Assembly: GCA_029561145.1 (NCBI GenBank) | Contig: JAKQJM010000034.1 | Coordinates: forward strand, 37,033 to 101,032 | Length of the DNA: 64,000 nt | Reading direction: 5' to 3' | Source of the DNA: Pseudomonadota bacterium | Lineage (GTDB): Bacteria; Pseudomonadota; Gammaproteobacteria; Xanthomonadales; Rhodanobacteraceae | Shown: positions 10,814 to 18,054 of the stretch, piece by piece | Layout: every line of letters begins with the position of its first letter | Numbering within the stretch: position 1 is the first letter of the stretch | The notes under the pieces: model-generated | Seen by the model: the letters and a program-made list of their open reading frames with translations, nothing else | Told to the model about the DNA's origin: nothing | Database searches by the model: none | Made by a program: the position numbers and the translations under genes

Positions 10814-10844
10814 AAACCTCGGCGACCCCGGGGTTTTGTTTTTT
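10814..10844 (+). terminator. Putative intrinsic terminator between tRNA-Gly and tRNA-Cys
   Basis: aaacctcgg-cgacc-ccggggttt (9-bp stem with one G-U) followed by tgtttttt. Confidence 0.5.
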
Positions 10845-10875
10845 GATGACGACGCAACCCGGTCGCCATCCCACC

Positions 10876-10949
10876 GGCCTGGTGGCAGAGTGGTCATGCA
10901 GCGGCCTGCAAAGCCGCGTACGCCGGTTCGATTCCGACCCAGGCCTCCA
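10876..10949 (+). tRNA. tRNA-Cys (anticodon GCA)
   Basis: GGCCTGGTGGCAGAGTGGTCATGCAGCGGCCTGCAAAGCCGC...GGTTCGATTCC...CCAGGCCTCCA; intact acceptor stem GGCCTGG/CCAGGCC. Confidence 0.95.
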
Positions 10950-11011
10950 TCCCTTCCGCAATACCGCGAAACGCTGGTCGCTGACCGCGCCATCGGGCAT
11001 CCTGCGCGCTG

Positions 11012-11023
11012 GCCCGGATGGCG
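11012..11023 (+). pseudogene. 5' fragment of tRNA-Leu
   Basis: gcccggatggcg identical to the first 12 nt of the intact tRNA-Leu at 12092, then diverges. Confidence 0.7.
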
Positions 11024-11050
11024 CAATGAGCAATCCGCAATATCGTCGAA

Positions 11051-11086
11051 TTGCGCCGCTTTGGGGCGTACGGTAATATTCCGTAC
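11051..11086 (+). promoter_or_regulatory. Promoter/operator of DUF1778-GNAT toxin-antitoxin operon
   Basis: TTGCGC-17 bp-TAATAT with inverted repeat GTACGG-TAATATT-CCGTAC (11068..11086) over the -10. Confidence 0.6.
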
Positions 11087-11106
11087 AGAAGGAAAGGAGA
11101 TGAGCC

Positions 11107-11370
11107 ATGACGGCAGCCGCCCGACTCGACCTGCGCCTGAGCGCGACAGACAAGGACCGCATTGCCCGTGCCGCCGACCTGCGCGGTGTGCCGGTGTCTG
11201 CGTTCGTGCGCGATGCGATATTGCGTGAGGCAGAGAACGTGATGACGGCGGAACTGTCCGTTACGTTGTCTCCGGCAGAGTCGCGCCGTTTTCTCGCAGC
11301 GCTGGACAAGCCATTCAAGCCCAATGCAAAGCTGAAGAAGGCCATGGATCGCGGTCTGGTGGCGCGCTGA
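11107..11370 (+). CDS. DUF1778-type (RHH) antitoxin
   Basis: RLDLRLSATDKDRIARAADLRGVPVSAFVRDAILREAENV; adjacent to GNAT toxin; aaggaaaggagatgagcc RBS. Confidence 0.85.
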   Translation: MTAAARLDLRLSATDKDRIARAADLRGVPVSAFVRDAILREAENVMTAELSVTLSPAESRRFLAALDKPFKPNAKLKKAMDRGLVAR

Positions 11371-11373
11371 GCC

Positions 11374-11862
11374 GTGCTGGTCATATGCCGGCTGGATGGC
11401 CGGCTCCACGATCGTGAAGGCTTCGATTGTGGCGAGCCTTCGCTGAACCATTATCTGCACACGCTCGCCACCCAGCATCTTCGCACCGGCATTGCCGCCA
11501 CCCACGTACTGGCCGATGACAAAGCACCCTCTTGCATCTTCGGCTACTACTCGATGGCCGCCGCCCAGATCTCATTGGACGAACTTTCGGTTTCTGACCG
11601 GCGTCGCTTGCCGCGTTATCCGGTTCCCGCCGCACGACTCGCCCGGCTTGCCGTGTCGGTGCAACAGCAAGGTCACGGCCTGGGCGAGGCCCTGCTCCAG
11701 GACGCGGTAACGCGTTGCCTCAACCTGCGCGAGGAGCTCGGCATCCATGCTCTGCTGGTGGACGCGCTGAATGAACGCGCCGCAAGGTTCTACCGCCAAT
11801 ACGGATTCCGCAGTTGCGCAACCAGCGCCATGACGCTGTATCTGCCACTCGGCCGCGGCTGA
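11374..11862 (+). CDS. GNAT-family toxin (TacT/AtaT-like)
   Basis: GNAT motif (RLARLAVSVQQQGHGLGEALLQDAV), ERAARFYRQYGF; GTG start 3 nt after antitoxin stop. Confidence 0.85.
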   Translation: MLVICRLDGRLHDREGFDCGEPSLNHYLHTLATQHLRTGIAATHVLADDKAPSCIFGYYSMAAAQISLDELSVSDRRRLPRYPVPAARLARLAVSVQQQGHGLGEALLQDAVTRCLNLREELGIHALLVDALNERAARFYRQYGFRSCATSAMTLYLPLGRG

Positions 11863-11946
11863 ATGGGCTGTGTATTGTCGAGAAGTACGCGGTAGCCAGG
11901 ATGCAAGAGTTGTCGCACCAGACTTGATGATGATGCTTTGAGCGCT

Positions 11947-12103
11947 CCATCCCGCCGGCCTGGCGGCAGTGTGGTCATGCAGCGGCCTGCAAAGCCGCGT
12001 ACGCCGGTTCGATTCCGACCCAGCCTCCATCCCTTCCGCAATACCGCGAAACGCTGGTCGCTGACCGCGCCATCGGGCATCCTGCGCGCTGGCCCGGATG
12101 GCG
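11947..12103 (+). repeat. Direct repeat copy 2 (degenerate tRNA-Cys, spacer, 5' end of intact tRNA-Leu)
   Basis: 157 bp matching 10866..11023 with a few substitutions and a 1-nt deletion. Confidence 0.9.
11957..12029 (+). pseudogene. Degenerate tRNA-Cys copy
   Basis: Same anticodon arm as 10876 but ggtggcagag->ggcggcagtg and one G deleted in the 3' acceptor (ccaggcctcca->ccagcctcca). Confidence 0.75.
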
Positions 12104-12178
12104 AAACTGGTATACGCAAGGGACTTAAAATCCCTCGGCCGCAAGGCCATGCGGGTTCGACCCCCGCTCCGGGCACCA
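12092..12178 (+). tRNA. tRNA-Leu (anticodon TAA)
   Basis: GCCCGGATGGCGAAACTGGTATACGCAAGGGACTTAAAATCCCTCGGCCGCAAGGCCATGCGGGTTCGACCCCCGCTCCGGGCACCA; class II tRNA with variable arm and CCA. Confidence 0.96.
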
Positions 12179-12180
12179 AT
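12126..12180 (+). repeat. attL-like direct repeat (3' part of tRNA-Leu from anticodon loop)
   Basis: taaaatccctcggccgcaaggcc...gggcaccaat, 53/55 identical to 17641..17695. Confidence 0.85.
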
Positions 12181-12296
12181 AAAACCCTGGTGTTTCGTCG
12201 AAGCATCGACTGCAGCCTCCTATGCCGACGACCGGCCTACCTGAATGGGATGCCCGGAGGCTACTGAGAAGCACGTCTGCTTGGGCGCGCACTGTG

Positions 12297-12336
12297 TTGC
12301 CACAGAACCGCTCACTCAGTAGTATTGAATCATACT
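12297..12336 (+). promoter_or_regulatory. Promoter/operator of parDE-like operon
   Basis: TTGCCA-17 bp-TAGTAT with inverted repeat AGTAT-tgaatc-ATACT (12321..12336) overlapping the -10. Confidence 0.55.
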
Positions 12337-12353
12337 GATACGGAGGCTTCGCC

Positions 12354-12638
12354 ATGCGTTCCACCCAACAATTCAGCATCACCCTGCCACACGAGTTGGC
12401 GGACGCGGTGAAAGCCAAAGTGGCCGGCGGCGAGTACGCGACCGAAAGCGAAGTGATCCGCGAAGGCTTGCGCGCGTTGATGGCCAAGGATCGCGCCGTC
12501 GAGGCGTGGTTGCGCGAGCAGGTTGTCCCTGCGGCGTTGGAATTGGAGGCCAATCCGTCGAGGGCGCTGACGCCAGCGCAGGTTCGCGCGCACTTGGCGC
12601 AGCGGCGACAGGCGCGCGATCGCGCGGGCAAAGCGTGA
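12354..12638 (+). CDS. ParD-like antitoxin
   Basis: QQFSITLPHELADAVKAKVAGGEYATESEVIREGLRAL: RHH ParD family; followed by ParE. Confidence 0.88.
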   Translation: MRSTQQFSITLPHELADAVKAKVAGGEYATESEVIREGLRALMAKDRAVEAWLREQVVPAALELEANPSRALTPAQVRAHLAQRRQARDRAGKA

Positions 12639-12955
12639 GCTACACGGTTCACTTTGTACCGGAAGCCCAAGACCAGCTCGATGCCATCGAAGATTACATC
12701 GCACTCGCCAGCGGACATCCCGGCACGGCGGCGAATTTCGTCGATGGCATCGTGGCCTACTGCGAGAGCTTCGAGACCTTCCCCGAGCGCGGTACGCGGC
12801 GCGACGACTTGTTGCCCGGTCTGCGGATGACAAGCTATCGCAAGAGCACCATGCTCGCGTTCCGGGTAGACACTGACGCCCAAGTCATCGCCATCATCGG
12901 CGTGTTCCACGGCGGGCAAGACTACGAAGCCGCCATGAGCGAGCCGGAACAGTGA
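12635..12955 (+). CDS. ParE/RelE-superfamily toxin
   Basis: SYTVHFVPEAQDQLDAIEDYIAL...FPERGTRRDDLLPGLRMTSYRKSTMLAFRVD...IIGVFHGGQDYE; GTG start overlaps parD stop. Confidence 0.87.
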   Translation: MSYTVHFVPEAQDQLDAIEDYIALASGHPGTAANFVDGIVAYCESFETFPERGTRRDDLLPGLRMTSYRKSTMLAFRVDTDAQVIAIIGVFHGGQDYEAAMSEPEQ

Positions 12956-13071
12956 ATTGGAAACGTGCCGTTTGGCATCGACGTGTACGGGCCAGCGGGC
13001 CTCGCTCGGCAAGACTGGGGGGAATGACTCTTGGAAACTGATCCGTACCGTCTGACAAGGATCGTCCTCGC

Positions 13072-14784
13072 ATGCCTGTATTGAACTGGATCGGCAAGGA
13101 TGCCGTAGCCCGACACGATGCCGAAGTTCCGTTTCGCCTGCTGCATGACGTGCCGGAGTTGGCCTGCGGCGATGCCGACAGCGGCAACCTGATCGTGGAA
13201 GGCGACAACCTGCTGGCGCTCAAGGCGCTGTTGCCGCACTACGGCGGCCAGGTGAAGTGCATCTACATCGACCCGCCGTACAACACCGGGCAGGATGAAC
13301 GCGACGACGAAGGCAAGCGCAACGGCTGGGTCTACAACGACAACGTGAACAGTCCGCAGATGCGCGAGTGGCTGGGCAAGGTGGTTGGTCCGGAGGCTGA
13401 AGACCTGACTCGCCACGACAAGTGGCTGTGCATGATGTACCCACGCCTGAAGCTGTTGAAGCGGTTTCTGCGGGACGACGGAGTGATCTTTGCCAGCATC
13501 GACGATATCGAACTGGCCAGCCTGCGTCTGCTGTTCGACGAGATTTTCGGCGTCGTCAATCGCGTGGGAACCATCGTCTGGAAGAACGCCACGGACAACA
13601 ACCCCACGCAGATCGCCAGTGAGCACGAGTACGTGCTGTGCTACGCGCGCGACAAGAGCAAGCTTCCGAAGGAGTGGAAATCCACCAGCCTCGCGGTCAA
13701 GACGAAGTTGCTCGACATGGGTGAGCAGTTCGTCCGCGACCACGCTGACCAGGAACAGCGGCAGGTCGCGTACACGAAGTGGTTTCGGAAGAACAAGGAC
13801 CAACTCTGGCCGTTCGACAGATACAAATTCATCGATGAAGATGGCGTTTATACCGGCAGCCAAAGCGTGCACAACCCAGGTAAGGAAGGCTATCGCTACG
13901 ACGTGATCCATCCAACGACGGGCCAGCCCTGTCAGCAGCCGATGATGGGTTACCGCTTCCCCGAGGAAACCATGCGCCGCCTGCTCGACGAGGGACGCAT
14001 CCTGTTCGGCGAGAACGAAACCAAGCTGATCGAACTGAAGGTGTACGCCAAGGACTATCGCGCCAAGCTTTCCAGCTTGTTCGAACTGGATGGGCGCATC
14101 GGTACCAACGAGATCAAGGCGATCTTCCCCGAGAGCAAGCGTCCGTTCGACTTTCCCAAACCGATTGAGCTGATCGAGGAGCTATTGAGCTTCACCACCA
14201 GCGACGACGACATCGTGATGGACTCGTTTGCTGGGTCGGGCACCACGGGCCAAGCGGTGCTTTCGCTGAACAAGGCAGATGGTCAGCGTCGGCGTTTCGT
14301 ACTGACGGAAATGAAATCGAGCATCGCGCGCGAGATCACCGCCGAGCGCGTGCGCCGCGTTTCCGAAGGCTACTCGCGAGGGCGTGCGCGCATCCCCGGC
14401 CTCGGCGGCGGTTTCCACTACGCCACCGTGGGCAAGTCGCTGTTCGCTGCCAACGGGCATATCAATCCCGAAGTGACCTTCGCCGAGATGGCGCGCTTCG
14501 TGTGGTTCATGGAGACGGGCACGCCGCTGGCATCGAAGCGACCTTCGTCGCCCTTGCTTGGGGTGCATGAAGGTCGTGCGGTGTACCTGCTGTACAACGG
14601 CATCCTCAAGGACAAGTCCACCGGTGGCGGCAATACCTTGACGTCGCCGTTGCTGGCCGAGTTGCCGCCGCACGAGGGGCCGAAGACGGTCTATGGCACG
14701 CGCTGCCTGATCCGCCCGGAGCGCCTGCGCGGTTTGCGGCTTGCGTTCAAGCAGTTGCCATACGAACTGAAGGTGGCGCGATGA
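13072..14784 (+). CDS. Type III restriction-modification methyltransferase (Mod), beta-class
   Basis: CIYIDPPYNTGQDERDDEG (DPPY) N-terminal and DSFAGSGTTGQAVLSLN (FxGxG) C-terminal; coupled to Res. Confidence 0.92.
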   Translation: MPVLNWIGKDAVARHDAEVPFRLLHDVPELACGDADSGNLIVEGDNLLALKALLPHYGGQVKCIYIDPPYNTGQDERDDEGKRNGWVYNDNVNSPQMREWLGKVVGPEAEDLTRHDKWLCMMYPRLKLLKRFLRDDGVIFASIDDIELASLRLLFDEIFGVVNRVGTIVWKNATDNNPTQIASEHEYVLCYARDKSKLPKEWKSTSLAVKTKLLDMGEQFVRDHADQEQRQVAYTKWFRKNKDQLWPFDRYKFIDEDGVYTGSQSVHNPGKEGYRYDVIHPTTGQPCQQPMMGYRFPEETMRRLLDEGRILFGENETKLIELKVYAKDYRAKLSSLFELDGRIGTNEIKAIFPESKRPFDFPKPIELIEELLSFTTSDDDIVMDSFAGSGTTGQAVLSLNKADGQRRRFVLTEMKSSIAREITAERVRRVSEGYSRGRARIPGLGGGFHYATVGKSLFAANGHINPEVTFAEMARFVWFMETGTPLASKRPSSPLLGVHEGRAVYLLYNGILKDKSTGGGNTLTSPLLAELPPHEGPKTVYGTRCLIRPERLRGLRLAFKQLPYELKVAR

Positions 14785-17441
14785 GTCTCGACCACACCTG
14801 CCCCGAGAACGCGCGCCTGAAGGTTTATCAGTGCCAGGCGCTGGATGCGTTCGAGGCCTTTTTGCGTCGTTATCGCGACGACGGCGCGATACGAGCCTAC
14901 GAGGCCTGCGCGCGTGCGCATTTCGGATTGGGTGTGCCCTATCGCATGCCGCAGCCGTTCGCGGAAGGCGACATTCCTTGCGTCTGCCTGCGTATCCCCA
15001 CCGGCGGTGGCAAGACGCTGATGGCGGGCCACGCGATTCGCCGCGTCAACGATGCACTGCTGGGCGTGGAGTATTCGCTCACCGTGTGGCTGGTGCCGAC
15101 CGACGCCATCCGTGAACAGACGCTGCGTGCGTTGAAGACCACCGGCAACCTGCTGCACGATTCGTTGAGTGAAAAGCTTGGTTTGTTCAATGTGCTGACG
15201 CTGGACGAAGCGCTGAACCTGCAACCCGCCACACTCGACAGCGCCAACGTCATCGTCGTGGCGACCATGCAGTCATTCAAGCAGGAGGACACCGGGCGTT
15301 TGGCGGTGTACAAGCAGAATGGCCAGTTGATGGCGAATTTCAGCAGCATGCCTGGCGCCGAAGCGGGCGGTCACTCCCTGGTGGATCTGCTGCGTCAGCG
15401 CCGTCCGTTCGTAATCGTGGACGAGGCGCACAATCAGGGCACGCAACTCGCGTTCGATACCTTGGCGCGGCTTGACCCCTGTGCCGTGCTGGAACTGACC
15501 GCCACGCCGGATCGCAGCTACCAGCCGTCCAACGTGCTGTTCTCGGTATCGGCAGCGACCTTGCAGGCCGAGGACATGATCAAGTTGCCGGTGGAGCTGG
15601 CTGCACATGGCTCATGGCAGGTGACATTGCGCGAAGCGATCAATTGCCTGGAAGGCTTGCAGACCGAGGCCGACGCCGAGCAAGCCGCGACCGGTGAATA
15701 CCTGCGCCCGATCATGCTGCTGCAGGCCGAGCGGCGCAGCGAAGGACAGGAGACCTTCACTGCCGAGCGGGTGAAACAGGCACTGATCGACGATTTCAAT
15801 GTGCCGGGCAAGGCCATCGCTATTTCTACCGGCACGCTGGACGAGTTGGGCGATACCGACGTTTCCACACCGGATTGCCCGCTGCGCTTCATCATTACCG
15901 TGGACAAACTGCGCGAGGGTTGGGATTGCCCGTTTGCTTACGTGCTGGTGAGCTTTCGTGCCACCAGTACCAGCACGGCGCTGGAACAGATTCTTGGTCG
16001 CGTGCTGCGCATGCCGCGCGCCCAGCGCAAGCAACGTGAAGCCTTGAACAAGGCCTATGCGTTCGCGGTATCGCCACGCATCGTGGAAGTGGCCGAAGCC
16101 CTGCGCGATGGCCTCGTGCATGCCGGCTTCGAGCGCCAGGACGTGAACGATTTGATTCGCGCGGAGCACGGCGAACAAGGCACGAACGACCTGCTGCGGC
16201 AGCGCGACTGCGTGACCGTGCCGCTGCCGCAGGTGGACGACCAGGTGGAGTTGCCTGACCTCTCCGCATTGCCGGAGGCCACGCGCAAGCGCTTCGAGAA
16301 AACGCTGGAAGTGTCACCCGAGACCGGCAGCATGACCTTGCGAGGCGATTGGAGCCGCCCCGGTGACCAGAAGGCGCTGAAGGAAGCATTCCAGTCGCCA
16401 CAAGCCGTCCAGATAGTCGGGCAGGCCATTGCCCTGCTTGCCGCACCGGTGCCCTGGCAGCCCACGCCATCGGAGCGCGGCGAGAGCTTTGCGATACCAA
16501 TGCTGGCGTGGACACAGGGCGATTTGCTGCTGGAGGCGGGTGATGCGCCGCTGCTTGAGTCGGCATGGAACCCCAAGGATGCTTCCGTGGAGCTTCCTGA
16601 TGCGGCTTTTCCGAAGGACCTGGAAGCTGTACAGCGCGCCCGCTTGGCAATCACCGACGCAGGCAAGCTGAGTTACGACACCGGCGAAAAGCTGGATGTT
16701 CAAATGCACTTGTTCGTGCGCGAGCCGGCCAGCGACGAAAGCCTGTTGTGGTGGCTGGAACGACAGTTGCGCGATGACGGCATGATGCCGGAAGACTTGG
16801 CCGCATGGTTGTCGGGCGCACTGGGCTATCTCAAATCGCAGCGCGGCTTTACCACGGACGAGTTGGCATACCGCAAGTTCCGCTTGCGCGAGGCGCTGGC
16901 GGAACACCTGAAGAAGGCCCGGCGCAGTGCTGCCCAACAGGGATTCTTCGCCTTGTTGGGTGACGAGCCACAACTGAGCGCAGATGATCGTCTGCAGCGG
17001 GTTTTCAGCACGGGCCGCTACGCCTGGGACTCTCAATACAACGGTTTCGTCACCCTCAACCGGCACTTCTTTCCGCAGATCGGCAACCTCAAGTCCTCGG
17101 GCGAAGAGTTCAAGTGCGCCGAGTTCATTGCCAACGCGATGGACGGCGTTCGCGACTGGATTCGCAACGTGGAGCGCAAGCCGGGATCGTTCTCGCTGCC
17201 CACGTCGAGCGATCGTTTCTATCCCGACTTCGTGATACGGCTGGCCAACGGTGGAATCATCGCGGCGGAGTACAAGGGCGACCACCTTGCCAGCGGCAAG
17301 GACAGCGACGAAAAGAAACGGATCGGTGAGCTGTGGGAACGTCGTAGCGGTGGACGTTGCGCGTTCGCGTGGGTGGAGTTGCAGAACTGGGTGACACTGA
17401 AAGAGGCTGCCTTGCGCTGCAAAGGTTCACCCGCTCACTGA
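14781..17441 (+). CDS. Type III restriction endonuclease (Res), DEAD/DEAH helicase-nuclease
   Basis: Walker A TGGGKTLMAGH, VIVDEAHN, C-terminal PDFVIRLANGGIIAAEYKGD nuclease-like motif; ATGA overlap with mod. Confidence 0.92.
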   Translation: MSLDHTCPENARLKVYQCQALDAFEAFLRRYRDDGAIRAYEACARAHFGLGVPYRMPQPFAEGDIPCVCLRIPTGGGKTLMAGHAIRRVNDALLGVEYSLTVWLVPTDAIREQTLRALKTTGNLLHDSLSEKLGLFNVLTLDEALNLQPATLDSANVIVVATMQSFKQEDTGRLAVYKQNGQLMANFSSMPGAEAGGHSLVDLLRQRRPFVIVDEAHNQGTQLAFDTLARLDPCAVLELTATPDRSYQPSNVLFSVSAATLQAEDMIKLPVELAAHGSWQVTLREAINCLEGLQTEADAEQAATGEYLRPIMLLQAERRSEGQETFTAERVKQALIDDFNVPGKAIAISTGTLDELGDTDVSTPDCPLRFIITVDKLREGWDCPFAYVLVSFRATSTSTALEQILGRVLRMPRAQRKQREALNKAYAFAVSPRIVEVAEALRDGLVHAGFERQDVNDLIRAEHGEQGTNDLLRQRDCVTVPLPQVDDQVELPDLSALPEATRKRFEKTLEVSPETGSMTLRGDWSRPGDQKALKEAFQSPQAVQIVGQAIALLAAPVPWQPTPSERGESFAIPMLAWTQGDLLLEAGDAPLLESAWNPKDASVELPDAAFPKDLEAVQRARLAITDAGKLSYDTGEKLDVQMHLFVREPASDESLLWWLERQLRDDGMMPEDLAAWLSGALGYLKSQRGFTTDELAYRKFRLREALAEHLKKARRSAAQQGFFALLGDEPQLSADDRLQRVFSTGRYAWDSQYNGFVTLNRHFFPQIGNLKSSGEEFKCAEFIANAMDGVRDWIRNVERKPGSFSLPTSSDRFYPDFVIRLANGGIIAAEYKGDHLASGKDSDEKKRIGELWERRSGGRCAFAWVELQNWVTLKEAALRCKGSPAH

Positions 17442-17640
17442 GTGTCGGCATGGATGCTTGCTGCCAGACGTGTCGACAGCTTCGGGCGCATGGCGGAGGC
17501 GTAACAGCGGTATACAGAGGTCAGCTAGAGCACCTTTCGCAAAACTTCGCTGAGCTGCTGATAGTAGAATTGTCTTGTCTTCTTCAAGTGTCGCCAGATT
17601 ATGCAAGGCAATCAGTAAATTGTTCATTTTAAGACAAACG

Positions 17641-17695
17641 TAAAATCTTTCGGCCGCAAGGCCATGCGGGTTCGACCCCCGCTCCGGGCACCAAT
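17641..17695 (+). repeat. attR-like direct repeat / 3' fragment of tRNA-Leu
   Basis: taaaatctttcggccgcaaggccatgcgggttcgacccccgctccgggcaccaat; no 5' half upstream; 53/55 match to 12126..12180. Confidence 0.85.
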
Positions 17696-17730
17696 TCGAA
17701 AACGTGAGAAACGGCAGCCCCGACTCAGCC

Positions 17731-17758
17731 GTTGGATTTGAAGGCAGGAAAATCCAAC
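17731..17758. repeat. 9-bp stem hairpin just downstream of tRNA-Leu 3' fragment
   Basis: GTTGGATTT-gaaggcagga-AAATCCAAC. Confidence 0.5.
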
Positions 17759-18054
17759 CTCACCTTGGTTCTTCAAATTCCCAGGCGCCAGAGCACAACT
17801 CTGATCAGCATTCCGGCGATCTGATGTGCACGCAGAAAATTTCGCATGCGCCAGTGCGACTCATTGATAGACCGCCTTGGCGAAAGAACTCCCGGTCTCC
17901 CGCATTTGTTAAGAAAGTGTACTGCATGAACGCAATCGCTCAGGTTCAAGTGACGTTGCAATGGCTTCGTACAACCTCCCAACCGTGGGAGCGGATCAGA
18001 TGCCTTCGCTCTCCAGCCATTGCTTCAAACGCCATCTCACCTGGGAGACGTGCC

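Larger units (their letters stand above)
10866..11023 (+). repeat. Direct repeat copy 1 (tRNA-Cys, spacer, first 12 nt of tRNA-Leu)
   Basis: 158 bp, nearly identical to 11947..12103; identity ends at gcccggatggcg. Confidence 0.9.

Noticed and set aside
10503-12206. Minus-strand ORFs 10503..11384, 10894..11505, 11572..12150, 11790..12206 with peptides like GSESNRRTRLCRPLHDH
   Set aside because: These are translations antisense to tRNA-Cys/tRNA-Leu and the repeat; typical spurious ORFs, explaining why the same peptide recurs.
12180-12296. Possible integrase remnant between tRNA-Leu and parD
   Set aside because: No ORF or recombinase motif visible in any frame; spacer only.
17427-17627. 66-aa minus-strand ORF (MNNLLIALHNLATLEEDKTILL...)
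   Set aside because: Overlaps the res end, no clear RBS or family; insufficient support though it lies in the AT-richer island end.
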